Assembly: GCA_964035545.1 (NCBI GenBank)
Contig: OZ037768.1
Location: 8,671,241-8,735,240 of the forward strand
Length of the DNA stretch: 64,000 nt
From: Bugula neritina
Lineage: Eukaryota > Bryozoa > Gymnolaemata > Cheilostomatida > Bugulidae
Direction: 5' to 3'
The translations under genes were made by a program, and so were the position numbers. This document shows positions 48,379 to 61,659 of this stretch, piece by piece; within the stretch, counting starts at the first letter, position 1; each line of letters begins with the position of its first letter. The notes beneath the pieces were generated by a model. The model had not been told where the DNA came from. It worked only from the letters and a program-made list of their open reading frames with translations, and ran no database searches.

Positions 48379-49164
48379 ATATGAATCCAAGGTTTTGTCT
48401 AAGACCAGCGGCAGCAGAAAAGGCAGCTTACTTCAGCAAGAGACAAATACAGAGTGAACTTTTAGTCATTTTGATTGTTGAACAATTTGCAAGACGCAAC
48501 GTATCTTTTAACTTTCAAATACTTCCATTGTTGACATTATGCTATATATTATATGCTATATATGCTCTATGTATGTGTGTGTGTGTGTGCAAATGTGCAT
48601 TTCAGCAAGAAACTTAGTTTTGAATAAGGTCGTTGATATTGGAGAATAAGTCAATTAATAGCTATGATGAACTACTTGAGATTGGCAATCATATCTGTCC
48701 ATAGATTACATATATATTAATGACTCGTATTCTGCATACAAGAATTTTTTCAACTTGACAAGCAAAGCGGAATAAATGTTCTGCAGTTTATATCTGTTCT
48801 ATAGTATCCATACAATATTATGTCTATAGGTATGGTGCACTATAGTAGATCACACCTTTTATTGTATCTTTATTTTACATATATCTTTTTTATTTTGCTT
48901 ACTCATTAGAAGATTACTCTTTTGTTTGAAAAATAAAATAGCAACAACATTTGATTAATAGGAGATGCAAGACTAAAAAGGACTAAAATAAAAATATCTT
49001 TGTAAGCAAATAATGCACATATAACTAACAAATTTTTATTAAAATTTAGTACAAAGTACAAATGACAAAATTAACAAAATATTAGTAAAGTTTTAAAAAG
49101 CAACGAAAGAATTTCCAGTATTAAACAAAATCGCAAGCACCATACATATATTAATCACATCAAA
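48379..49164. other. Spacer between LTR element and TBC1D7
   Basis: The former upstream flank of the gene at 39632-40575, holding a probable 3' splice site at 48399-48400 (minus) and a short TG run near 48572-48588. TTTATT at 49035-49040 is the minus-strand AATAAA 125 bp past the TBC1D7 stop. An open frame starting at 48381 (+) resembles nothing. Confidence 0.55.
49035..49040 (-). terminator. Poly(A) signal of TBC1D7
   Basis: AATAAA on the minus strand, 125 bp downstream of the TBC1D7 stop. Confidence 0.55.
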
Positions 49165-51310
49165 TCACGCATTTAAGGAATAAAATAGAGTAGGCGTGGG
49201 CGAGCGATCAGTAGCAACAGCTGGTGAGGCTCTCATATTACTTGGAGTTAACTTCCCACCATTTCTTTGCCACAATTCTATACCTCTTCTAACAATCTCA
49301 TCTGCCGTATCGGTTTTGATCTAAAAGACATCATTGTAGTGTGGGAATCACCGCACACTTCTAAAACTCTTACTTTGAAGAATCCAATTTATTTTAAATT
49401 AGAAAGTTTTTTTTCTATAATAGGGATATCTACCTGAGTGAATATTTCAAGGATCTTAGAAGTTGTTTTCATGACTAGAATTGGTCTTCTGTTTATAATA
49501 ATTGTAAAGACTGCAATATAAACTAAAATCATGGTGGATCCTGACATCACTTTGTCCCAGACTCTGTAAAGATAAAGAATATCTTCAGATTCTAGTCAAC
49601 ATATCACTAAAATTATGAGCAGCACAACGCTAAGCTGTAATTCAATTTCAAATATCAATATTAAAAGAAACATAACATATAACTGAGAAAAAACCATCGT
49701 ATATTTATTATTTGCAAAGTCACTGACCATGATAAAATTAGGTCTCACAGCTATAAATATCGGTTTGGGTTTTAAGCTCAAGATTCAACCTGTTTAAATT
49801 TTGAGCACACAACTCTTTCTACTACTGCTGCCTTCAACACCAAAGTTAGCCAACAGCTTTTTACATCTACTTTTAGATGCTGCGTTTGTGGCAAAATATT
49901 ATCAAAAGCAATATGGAAATGTCTTTTGAAAACTAACAAACCTCACAAAAGTAGTTTCGGGAAGAACATCAGCAAAACAGTTGGAAAACCATTTGCTATA
50001 CGGAATGTTGTGATAGGCTTCAACTTTCACCAAATGCTCACAAAGTTTTCCATCCTCATAATCTAGTTGTAGATATGCCCTGTCAACCTGCAGACATTAT
50101 TACATAATACTACTGACTCATTCAGATGCTAAAAATTTCATTAAGTTAAAAAACTGAGTGTGATGAGACACTACAAACTAACCAAACTGGAGATATCAGG
50201 CTGCACACGCTGTCGTATGAAATCCGTAAAATTCCGAGACAACCAATATGTATCACATGGAATAAAATCCATTCTGTGTACGGCAGTGATGACGTCATAA
50301 AATATTTTTGCCTCGTCATGTATAAACAGGCTTTCAGCGCTGAAAGAAAACACCCTGTTTTCAATCAAGTACATTGCAACATATATGTTAAGGCTGTCAG
50401 TTGCATTGTCCATGGAAGACAAGCGCAGTAGCTTAACAACATGCTCTAACTTCTGAAAATGCTCAAGCCTCTGCTCTGCCACATATTTCACAGTTGATTG
50501 GTAAATGGGTGAAATTTCTAAAACAGAATATTTGCAATATTGAAATTAAACAATCACCTTAATAAGCAAGAATAGGTTTGTTTTATTTGTTACTATTCAT
50601 CACTTTCATAATAAGTTTTAAAGAAATTTATAAATTTAAAATATAAAATTAAATAAATTTTTACATATTTTGACTTCCTTAAAATTAGACACAAAAATAC
50701 AGTAGTAAGCGTGAATAAGTTTAACCAAGAACGTAACCCATGTAACTAAGAAACAATCTCCTGCTTATACTACAATGTATATTTAATCACAACTTATCCA
50801 TAAACATAATGCCATTAGAAAAATAACTATATACATAAAAGATATTATGCATGAAAATTGCAATGATTTCTAAATATAGAATAAACAAGGAGTAGAGCTA
50901 TTGATTCAACAAATTGATAGAATGCCAAAGTGACATGATAGAAGAAAATAACTTTCATTTTAAAATTAACTTGCAATTGCATACTTACAACTTTGACTTT
51001 ACAAAACTTAAAATTATCCAAATAGACAAAAGTTAAATCACTTAAATGTAAACACAACATGATCAACATCAACATGAACAGTCAAACCCAAAAACATACC
51101 TAATAATATTTTCCACAGCTCGCATCTAAATTCACTAGGTAAGTGCAAATATTGGCAATACTGCCTTAGCTTTTTTAAATCAAGAGGCGTAGCACTCAAC
51201 AGTTTTTTGAGATTTTTCTTCTCATCTACTGCAGATGTAGAACCAAGCTTATGATAGTAGTTAGATCTAAAGTTTTGACTAGAGTCAGTATGACTACTAG
51301 TACTAGACAT
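49165..51310 (-). CDS. TBC1D7: TBC1D7, TSC-complex subunit
   Basis: TBC1D7 is the third subunit of the TSC1-TSC2 complex, which restrains mTORC1 through Rheb. Five exons: 51100-51310, 50183-50517, 49942-50087, 49434-49563 and 49165-49320, all in matching phase, giving 325 residues (human 293). After a Ser/Thr-rich start, QNFRSNYYHKLG and LPSEFRCELWKILLG match the N-terminal family blocks. The TBC domain continues with ATDSLNIYVAMYLIE, FDVITAVHRMDF-like sequence (residues YDVITAVHRMDFIPCDTYW), YSKWFSNCFADVLPETTFVR and VWDKVMSGS. The C-terminal DEIVRRGIELWQRNGG is also conserved. The extra length is mostly in a Ser/Thr/Pro C-terminal tail. Confidence 0.93.
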
Positions 51311-53112
51311 AGTTTAAAACCTATTATCGATTTTAACTGTTTAATAACAACGCATAAAAATTACAAGCAATTTTAATCAACAATCACATTAAGATCAATT
51401 TGTTGAACTTCATTGTCATTGTGATTGTGACTCACATCAAGTTCAACTAGCCCGATTTATTCAGTGGGATTTATTTATGAAAACAAATGAGTTAGTAGGA
51501 CTCGTTTATTACAACCTGTGATTACATGTAATAACAATATACTGCCAATGGATAGTGATACCACGTGTCCTATTAACTCTTTTACACACCCCTTCTGCTC
51601 TAAGGCTAATATAGAGTAGTTAGAAGACTGCTTGACGTAGCACAAGGTTTGAGGTTATTGAGTGCCGTACGTTAAGCTCTCAAGTTTAGGGTTGGGTATT
51701 TGGAGTTCAGACAATATTGAATAAAGCACTCAGTGGCCCCGAACTTTGTTTTGCATCTAGTGATTTTTAGCAGTGGGTAGGGAAGTGCGAAATTACAATA
51801 ATAATTATAATAATTTAGTTTTTTTTCTATATTATATAAACTATTATATAGTCACTATCCCCGTGAAAATAAAATTTGAAAATGATTGTGAAAGTGTTAT
51901 CATTTTCGTTGTTCAATATAAATATGGATATTTATATTGAATACGATATTAAATTTAATATTCATATTCATATTGATATTTGAAATTCATATTCATAATT
52001 CTGAATTCATATTGATATTGTAATTGCAGCTTGCTATTACTATTACTATTAGAGTATTACTACTACTAGTACTATTACTATTAGTATTCGTGTGGTGTGC
52101 TCTAGTTCTATGACTACGTCTACAGTACTAGTACTAGTACTAGTAGAACTAGAACTAGTACAGTACTTGTAGTAAAATAAGAATACTTATTTATTTATTA
52201 TTAGTTATTACTATTACTATTAGTATTAGTAATAGTATTACTATACTTAAAGTTAATCTTATAGTTATTACAGTTACTTTTGGTTATTACTTATCACTAT
52301 CAGTATTGCCGTTTATAACTATAACGTTAATGATGATGAAAATTAGTAAGATAAGATATGTATTATTATTTAATTATGATGTTGAATATGGCATTTAATT
52401 GTTTACAAATATGGTCCTATGCTTATTTTAAATTTATTAATATTTTGGTATTTATTTTTATTTTCATATTTGTATAGTTTTCACTGTCATATTCTTAACA
52501 TTAAATTTAATGTTCTAGTTAAGGTTGAGGATGTTTATGTTGGATTTTATTACTCAACTTCTGGTTAAGTAAAATAGAAGTTAAAATTGCTAGTTTAACT
52601 TCGATGCAGAGTTTAGGCTTAAGGCTAAGCTAAGCTTATTAAAATTTAAATTTATCAACGGCAGGCTTAAATCAGCACCAACTAAGTCAAATTTAAGAGT
52701 TGGTCTCTTTTAAATATAGTTCAAACAATAATGTTGAATCAAGTTTAAGTTGACTTAAGCAATGACTTAAATTTTCTTGATCAAATAAATTTGTTGTTGC
52801 AGTTTTGGCTATAGATATTTTATTATGAAATAACTTTGCATCTTCTGTGTTTAGAGCCATGGTATGCGCCGTAGAATAAACACTTTGACAAGCATTTTGA
52901 TATAAAATAAAGAGTCAAAGTTATACATTTAATGTAAACTTAACTTTATAATAATACAAAATGTTAAGAATCTTGAGATTATTATAAACTGAAAAATAGA
53001 ATTATGTTTCTAAATTATGAAAAACTTAGTCGGGTGATGAAAACTGCCAAGCTGAGTTAATAATGTTTGAATTTTTAAATCAAATTCTTAAAAGACATTT
53101 TGCTTGCAGATC
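51311..53112. other. Divergent spacer between TBC1D7 and the DUF547 gene
   Basis: A head-to-head gap of 1.8 kb. 51440-51790 has CpG-containing, less AT-rich sequence with an AATAAAG and a GGTAGGGAAG end that may be an old LTR. 51900-52260 is simple sequence (ATATTCATATTG, then TATTACTATTACT and ACTAGTACTAGTACTAGTAG). The CTTGCAG just before the first coding ATG implies an upstream non-coding exon here. Confidence 0.5.
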
Positions 53113-56100
53113 ATGTCATTGCGAGTGTTAAATGAGGAAGTGCCTGCTAATGGCAACAATGCATTGAGCTCATCTAAAAAACTTAATGCTAAAGAAAGTT
53201 TGGAATTATCTAGAGTAATGCAAAAATTAATAAAAAGGTAAGTCAGTTGCAATATTGCCTGCTTGGCTTAAATTTATGCAATTTAAAGATATGCTTTGAT
53301 AAAAATACAGTGCTCCTTCCATATCTCATTAAGCTGCGGCCCCGAAACCTCAATTCTTGAATTAGTAGAATACCTTGGATCCGTGAAATTTGTTCGTTTT
53401 TCCTGTACACACATACATAAGCCCTAAAATAAGGGTCCAAGTGCTTATCGTGACCTGTGGAATTTTGTGAGAAATGGATCTGTTAGTTATGGGAGGAGCA
53501 CTGTATTAACTAAATGATAAAGGCGAGGTCTAGGGTACTTCATTATGTGCTGGTGAGAGGATAAATCCCAAACGTTCATTCGCATACATGCATATACAGC
53601 AGCCAGCTAAGCAATTTTGGTGCTTATTCTTAAAAATAGGCAATTAAATTACATGCCTTACTTACAAATAAATAGAGGTGATACAAGGCATCTGCAAGTG
53701 ACTTGAAGCCAAGTTAGCAATTTAGTAGTCGATGAGTGGGCAGTTAGTATCGGATGAATCTGTCAATACTAAATTATTCATATTTGTACTTGTATCAATG
53801 ACATTCATCTATTTACATATACATAATATTGTAATATAATCTTCTTTTTCACCTTTTTATCACTGTTTGTTAATGTGTTTGCGTTATTTACTTTGTATTA
53901 CTCACCTTGTATTATTTAGAGTGAAAGGTGAGTTTGCCATGGGAGAGTTTATTGACTACAGTTCACTGAGATCTAGTGAACTTTTCAATGAGTTCCAAAC
54001 AGCAGCATCTCAACTTTCACTCATAGACTTGGATAGTTTCAACGACTCTCAGAGTAAAGCTTTTTTCATCAGTAAGTTTCATTTCGTTTTGTATTTTTTA
54101 TTAGCGAGCAGTTTTTATTCTGGCAATACTTTTACTTATTTACTTATTTACTTACTTACTTACTTACTTTACTTATTTACTTTTACTTATCTATAAATAA
54201 GTATTTTAAGCTTACTGTACTGACCCCATTGGACATATCAAGTAAGATGATTTTGTTCCAAGTTGAAAAGCCATTTTACTTCATCAAGCAGTGGTTCATC
54301 TACTCTGTATTCTTAGTAATGTATATCGTTCTATGATATTATACTTATCTAGATGTATACAACACTCTGACATTGCACGGAGTGCTTTCTGTTGACCCGC
54401 TTCCAGATTCGGTTCTTAAAGTTAAAAAATTTTGGAACACGACTTGCTACAGAATTGGTGAACATGTTTACTCCCTTGATGATATTGAACATGGCATTTT
54501 ACGAGGTATTTGTTAGTATTTTATGTTTATACTCATATTTCCTAATATATAAATTATGGAAATTATTATATGATAACTATTATGTTATTTATTTTCTTAT
54601 GTTACTAATTGTCTTAATAGCGGTTTATAGTACAAAATGTTATACATATAATAGAGATATGGAATTTGATAATATAGTTCCCTCCTCTTATTGTTCTATT
54701 ATATATTTTGAAAGATCCGTTCTCTAAGTGTTTGCCAGCATTTTCATGTTATGATAGAGATAGTATTTGTTTATATAGGCATATTTTGATATATTTTCTC
54801 ACTAACATAATTTGAATCATATTACACATGCAATTATTTTTTAAATGAGTGTTTCTTTAATTTTAAATTCAAATCTGATAAATTTTCACAGCTAATAACT
54901 CACATCCCTCGAGTAAAAAAGCATGCTTTGAAGAAGATGACCCGAGATTGAAATACGCTGCTAAGAAGGTGGACCCAAGAATTCATTTTGCCCTAAACTG
55001 TGGTGCTAAGGTCACTTATTTATTTTGTTATACCAAGTTTCTAGTGCCAAGAACTGTCGAATTAGCTACTATTATTGTTGGAAATCTATATCGCAATTTA
55101 CAAAAAATACAAATGGCATTGGTTCTAAGCCTCGCTGTTTTGCAGTCAAGATAATCAGTGTAAAGCGTTTTTTAAAACACTGTTTTAAAGGCAAGTTTCA
55201 ACAATATTACTTATTTGCAATAATTAGCCATGTTCATGAAATCAGGGTGTACTGCTGATGAAAGGGAAGCCCAGGTTTTGCAGGCTTCACATAACCTATT
55301 AATAAGTTACATATGTTGGCTATTTCTCAGGAAAATCCTTATGCATTGATTTCACTTCTCCTAGTACCTTAGCTATCATATATTCAGTATTAAAAAAATA
55401 ATCTTTTCTTCATAATCCATGTATGACAGCGTTGAATAGTAAAATCTGAAGTATTTTTTATTGTTTGGACACTTACACACACAACAAATTAATAACCACC
55501 AAGTAATGTAATGATCTGTTATACTTAATGTAGGAGTTTAAAGAATATTTTCTAAGCTTTTGACCTGAATTTGTAATTAATTTTATAAATTATATATCAG
55601 ATTTTCTTGGATTTGAATTTGCGTGTAAATAATGCCACTTTCTAGGTTTTTGGCTCTGGCGGTGTAATGAAATTATCTAGCTTCTGTTTCTGCTTATGTT
55701 AACTCAAAGGTTTTTCTATACAGTCATGTCCGGCTATATCCGCATACAGCGAGGAAAATCTTGAGCAAGCTCTAGAGAATGCCGCTACAAACTTCTGCAG
55801 ACAAGAGATCATTGTGCTGCCCAAGAATGAAGAAGTTTATCTGTCTAGACTCTTCGAGTGGTATGAAAGGGACTTTGGTGCTAATGATGTTGCTGCAGTT
55901 CAGTGAGTTTTAGATATTGTGTTTCCGTACTTGTGTGTGTTGTAACCTGTAGACTATTCACCGCACATGTTCACATGGCTGTCAGATGTTAATTAGTGTT
56001 TTATTTTAGCTTTAAATGCAGGCCTGAGACTCTTGGCCAGCTGTTACGTTACTTTTATAGCATGATATGTGGCTCAAGAGATTTGTACTGGTATACATGT

Positions 56101-56628
56101 GTCATCCTTGATTATGCAAATGCTAATCAACTGTTTGTATAGTTAGTTAGGTTCAGATTTTGCACCTGCTGATAAATCATCATGAACATATAAATAGTCT
56201 CATTATTGACTCGCACCATAAAAATGTTATTTGTTGATGAATTACCTGGCTGACGGGTCAGACTATAAAATATAAATACTATGATGGAAACTTTTGTATT
56301 GGAAAACTAAAAGTATTGTTTTACACAAAGAATACTTTTGCCTAAGTTATATTATTATTAAATTGTATATTATATTTCACTGAAAAATATATTTGGCATT
56401 AGGGTTTGTTTTAGCAGCAAATGATATTTTAAAACATGTTTTGTGATTATCATACTTTCATGGTTTCCAGTACATAGTATTGTTGTTGGTGACAGGTGGA
56501 CCTTACCATACCTGGAGGATGAGAAACGTGCTCAGTTGTCTGCCCTTTTGAACAGCATATTATCTGTGGGCTCAGGAAAGATTCTGTATAATGAATATGA
56601 TTGGAGTTTAAATTCTACATTTCGCTAG
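53113..56628 (+). CDS. DUF547-domain protein
   Basis: Seven exons: 53113-53237, 53920-54071, 54353-54505, 54892-55010, 55724-55902, 56022-56090 and 56496-56628, agreeing in phase and giving 309 residues. After a short helical N-terminus (SLELSRVMQKLIKRV), the DUF547 blocks appear in order: KAFFINVYNTLTLHGVL, YRIGEHVYSLDDIEHGILR, DPRIHFALNCGAKSCPAI, then a C-terminal part ending ILYNEYDWSLN. DUF547 is found in bacteria, plants and various invertebrates, with no known reaction. The conserved LNCGAKSCP may be a functional site, since Cys pairs are rarely kept without reason. The first exon's acceptor (TTGCAG|ATCATG) means 5' non-coding, or possibly more coding, exons lie upstream. AATAAA is at 57623. 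Confidence 0.9.
54117..54195. repeat. TTAC tetranucleotide microsatellite in DUF547 intron 2
   Basis: TTACTTATTTACTTACTTAC-type units, about 18 copies, 50 bp after the exon 2 donor. Confidence 0.9.
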
Positions 56629-57622
56629 TCAATCAATTTATTGTTATAAGTGCTTAAATTTACAGATTGCAAGTAAGCAACAGTGTGTTGTAAATCACGA
56701 CTGCACTTTATAGATGAGGCGCACATGGTATTTTCTTAATTTATTTATTTTCTTGTTGCTATAGAAGAGAGCAGTCTGTTATTTCTAAGTTGAGCATTTA
56801 TTATCAGGGTATTTTTTAATGGGTTCGCAACATCTCAAAGTCAATTCACTAAGAAGCAATGTTATAGAAACTATGAATGGGCATTAAACTAGTAACTGAA
56901 TATAATATTGAGTAGTTACTTTTTCATAGAGCTGTTTTTATCTGTTTATTGGGAGAAAGAAATGTGCTATAACTTTGTTTTGTACACGGTTTTGTTATAC
57001 TATGGTCAGCCTCTTTGAAACTCAATTTCAACTTATTTAGTGAATATACTATAAGTAATGTGAGCCGAGACTAGCTCAACTCTGCCCACCTTTAGTATCA
57101 TGTTCAAATTAAAAAAAATAATTTTAGTGTTTGATTTTGTATGAGTTTTATCGAATTGTGAGGTGCAAATGCTGGTTAAATTTTTGTGATTTATATAATT
57201 GTTATTTTATAGCGTTTTGTCAACGATTACTACAATCTTACTTTGTTTTCATGTTAGCTAAATTGTCTTCTCTTGCCATTTTATGCATAATTTTATAAGT
57301 TTTTAAATTTAGATGAATCGTTTATATTTAGTTTTATCTCTTACATACTTCTATACCAACAGTTCTACTAAATAATTTTTGTGGGCTATATTAAACTTTA
57401 TTTGTGCTTTAGAGTAAAGCTATGATCTTTGACACTATAATCTATATTTTAGAACAATATTGGTAAATTTATTCTTTAAAAATTTTTCTTTTTCTCTAAT
57501 AGATAACCTATATAATATAATGTAATCTTTTCTCTAATAGATGTTTTAATGTAACTAGTTTTAAAAGTTTGCCTAAGATGTATGGTTTATAACAGCAATA
57601 TTCTAATTTTGTGATTTTTTTC

Positions 57623-57628
57623 AATAAA
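57623..57628 (+). terminator. Poly(A) signal, DUF547 gene
   Basis: AATAAA about 1 kb after the stop at 56628, following a T-rich stretch. The distance makes a long 3' UTR or a nearer non-canonical signal possible. Confidence 0.3.
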
Positions 57629-58339
57629 TCATGTCGATGAAAATTCTGACATGTGTATATTATGGTGTTGGTATACAACATATGTATGTCTTAAAAGTGG
57701 TTTGAAGAGACAATAATGATGGAACTATTGAAGTTAGCTAACCACACCAACGGTCAATAATTATTACAGCAGTGAAGGGAAACAACTCCATACTGTCAAT
57801 TCTGACGGGGAAACTGATTCACATGCCAGAAAATTGTTAACCTTGGCACTATTTTTATGTTCTGGAGAAAATTTTCAGAATTAAAAGTTTAAGACGGCAG
57901 TATCACTTCTAATAAATTCAATATCTAAATAGAATTAGCTTCACCTTCATCATTCAACTAAAATGCGGAGATTATATGTCAATTTACTCAAATTTATTAA
58001 ATTTAACTCTGCGCAAATAGTTTACGTAGAAATGAGGTGCTAAAAAGATTTCACGTGTGTTGATGTTGAAATAAATCAAACTTCAGGACGTTGCTTTATT
58101 CCAATACTCAATTGAGATTACATATCACACACACAGGAAGCCCATAAGTGCTGCATTTATATAAATAGTACCATTGAAATGTTGAATATAGCATTAGAAT
58201 ACTAGTTTAGAGTATGACTATGAGTTATACTCATATTGTTGTACAGGTGTTACAGGTGATTTCTTTAGAACTGCTCAATGCTCCACTTACAGTTGGAATA
58301 AATATGCTTGTAATATGCACTTAAATCATATTTGATGTC

Positions 58340-58500
58340 ATTCAGCAGCTGTAGTCTAGTGGTTATAGTGCATGGGTTAAATTGCTGAGTCATAACAAGA
58401 AGGGCATCTAATTGCAATACTTTGTTACTACAAGAAAAAACTCGAAAATAATGTAGCCAGACCTTACCATTACTGTCAGGGGTTTCCACAAAGCTTTAAA
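58340..58500 (+). mobile_element. SINE-like relic C
   Basis: GTAGTCTAGTGGTTATAGTG is very like a tRNA 5' half (A-box region of a Glu/Asp/Gly type), followed by GGGTTAAATTGCTGAG at the B-box position and AAGAAGGGCATCTAATTGCA, which resembles the GGGCATC block of invertebrate SINEs. No intact tRNA fold is present. Confidence 0.5.
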
Positions 58501-61500
58501 TAATTGAAGTTTATTGGGCTATCCAAGATATCATTATTAAAATTTATATTTATATAGTATAATATTTTCACTCAATAATTTGTAAGTCCAGTTTATTTTA
58601 TTCACACATGTAGCTTCGTTTAAAAAATTAATTTTGTGCATTAATACATTTGGGCAATATCTTAATGTATTTAGAAACAACAAAAAACAGCTAAGATAAA
58701 ATTTTAATTCATGAATCAAGAGCATGCAAATCTTTGCAAAACATGTTTGCATGCAATTAATATGATCTGCACAACTTACTCTTTGTTCTTTCACTTACTT
58801 GAAAATTTTCTATTGTGAAATTACTGCTTGCCACATTTGATATTTTGCAAATATTTCTTTATACATCACAGAGGATGTAAAATCTTATAATGAAATATAA
58901 TTTTGACTATATAATCCTATCAACATTTCATTATTCAGATTTTGTTGCCTGAGCACAACCAGCCTGTAAAGTTAGTTTTCATAAATGAAGTTACTTCCAA
59001 ATAAACAGTTAAATATTTTCTGTATATTGATGATGAAGGATTCATAATAAAATATACTGATAGTATGGGCAATCATAATGGTTTTATTGACATTTTTGAC
59101 AACGTCCTCTGTCATATCCAGGGTAAACAGTATGCATATGAATGAAATGAATATACATGTGGCACTGTTGGTGCAGTTTTTGGCTACATTGCGGCTTGTT
59201 CAAACTTAGCAAGGAATATAAATGCTTTCTACATTAATGTTATTAGTTGTGATGGAAATAAGTTATGTTAATAGTGGTTGCTTAGCGACTATATCGTCGT
59301 CAATGATTCCATTAAATGTATCAATCAATTTCCGATAGACAACCGACCGCTATCTAGGCTATATTGTGTGGTTTCGTTTTAATGCATGCAAATTCCCTGG
59401 AACTAATTTGCTCTGCAAGGGCGTACCGCGTAGAAGTTGAAACGGACCAGGCATTGTAACAGTATTTTCTTTAATTATAATTAGTATTTAATCGGTTAAT
59501 TTTGTATCCAAGTGATTAAAATTTTGGGTTTAATATATTTAACTGTTATTCTTCAATTTGTCATGTTGTTTTCTTTTGTGATAGTTTACTTTTTCTGTGG
59601 TACTTTAGTTTTTTCTTAAAAATACTATAGCATGTTCATGTTGATGCTATAAGTATAACTATAAGTATAAGTATATAATATTATTATTATAGTATATTGA
59701 TATAATTAAAATATGTTGTTGATGATTACTAAAATAAATACTAAAATAGTGTTTATAATGGATATGAATATCAATAGTTTAACGCCTACTCCTAGTTCCA
59801 GTCTTTGAATGATGAATCTCCATGAAGTTTAACTTTAAGTGGTTGATGATTGCTATTATAATTATGATTATCATTATGATTATTATTATGGTTATGTTAC
59901 ATTGTAATGTAAATTATTTACCTGCTGATTTGTTAAAATTAGTATTCACAATTACTGGCAATAGTCATCATCATAGTAAATGTAAGCCATAAGAATCATT
60001 ACAATCATAGTGATGATCATAATGATAAAGGAAATTATTGTAATATCTAATGTTCAATTTTTCTTCCACATTATGATTATGGTTTATTGCTAGCCTATGC
60101 TCATAATGATGATAAACACCTTAAGTTTATATTATAGACCAGTAACTGTGATACTAAATAGCAATTACTACCTAATAAAATATAGGTAAATTTTATTAAC
60201 TTCATCTCTCAGCTTGATGATTTTAACAAACTTTATCTAATAAGACTGTCTGGGATTGCTGATACCTATGCAAGAGTATTGGGGAATTTGCATTGTATTT
60301 TTAATGTGATATACATTGGTGCTATTTTAAGATATTGAAAATTTTTATAATTAATTTTGGTTACAAGAGAACTAGAAAAATCTAGTAGCTCGAAAAATAC
60401 AAGAATCTTATTTCTTGAGCAAAGAATTTAAGTGAAGTATTTACCAAACAATCATATTAATTTCTTATCTAGCTTTGTCCTGAATTTAGGTCAACTTGTG
60501 TATTTTAAAAAATGGTTGTTTGACACTGTAGAACTATATGCCAACTATATGCTGTTGTAATATGTAGCAGTGACTCTAACAGTTTGTGCTTTATGGGTTA
60601 TTTTATGGGCTCCTATTGTAAAGTTCTGGGAAATGCATTTATTTCAGTATTGCATTTCAACATTAACATCACATTACAATCATTGATCTAAGTTAAATAG
60701 GATTTCTAGATTATGTGTCATGACCTTGGTGCCCAGTAAATGCTTTTGCTCCACTTTCAAGTATGCACAAAAGTTATGAGAGGACTTAGTAAATATGAAT
60801 CCAAGATCTGTGGTAGATTAGTTAGGGTTTCAGAGAGTAAATAGAGCACATGTATGCAGCTGTGTAGTTATTTATGTGCATATACCCTTGCACATGTCAC
60901 ATTCTAAAAGCATTTGATAAAATGATAGAAATCATTTATTTTAATGCTAGTATCTCAGCAGAGGGAGTCTTGTACCATCTCTGAAATATAACTAGCCAGT
61001 TTATATATTCTATAAATCATCTTTTATGAATAAAATATCTTTAGATAATATGCTTATTCTCTATAGCTGTTTCAAAAATTACAAAAAAGACCTTGTTTAG
61101 CAAAGTCGTTTCCATTCTTCCCTTGAAGAAGTTTAAAAATATTAGTTATAATATTTTTGAAAAATTAATATTTTATCTCAAATATGTTGTATATATTTAT
61201 AACAATTATAAACTATAAGTTGTATTTCTTGTTCTTGCTGGTGCAAACTATTATCTATAAATAACTAAGTAGTGCTCTTTGATTGTATAAACATTTCATC
61301 CAATATTTAAATATGCAAGTTCTTTTAGCTCTTCTAATCAGAAATCAGTGCTGCTCTTCTATTAAGTTTATAATTACATAAGCCTATATAGCTACGCTAC
61401 ATATAAACTTATAAGTATATCTATTATCCGGTTTATGCATTGGTTTGTTTAATGGTATTATTTTCGAAAAGGGATTGCTTGTCTGAGTTTTAAAGACATG

Positions 61501-61659
61501 AAAGACATGTATGTATTTTACTATTGCCATATTTATTCTCTGATGTGGACCAGTTTCTATAGCTTTCTGTTATTCATTAAAATAAGCTGTTCTTTTATGA
61601 ACTGTCGCATAAAATTCTTATAGGGCATAATTGAAGAGATTTTATTGCATAAAATATAA

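Larger units (their letters stand above)
56629..61659. other. 5-kb spacer, no gene seen
   Basis: AT-rich sequence with a SINE-like relic (58340-58500), microsatellites at 59640-59710 and 59840-60090 (ATTATGATTATC words), and a CpG-containing patch at 59280-59460 that may be a promoter or 5' non-coding exon of the amine oxidase gene. No coding exon was supported. Confidence 0.5.

Noticed and set aside
48381-48617. Plus-strand frame starting MNPRFCLRP next to the 5' LTR
   Set aside because: No homology and no splice support; it ends in a TG run reading as CVCVC. The minus strand of the same DNA has a better reading as a splice acceptor.
58345-58375. A tRNA gene
   Set aside because: Only the 5' half resembles a tRNA; no acceptor stem, anticodon arm or intact B-box, so it is treated as a SINE relic.
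59277-59289. GTTGCTTAGCGAC, X-box-like, upstream of the amine oxidase gene
   Set aside because: Half-site spacing is short by one base and the right half-site has a mismatch; the gene has no ciliary role.
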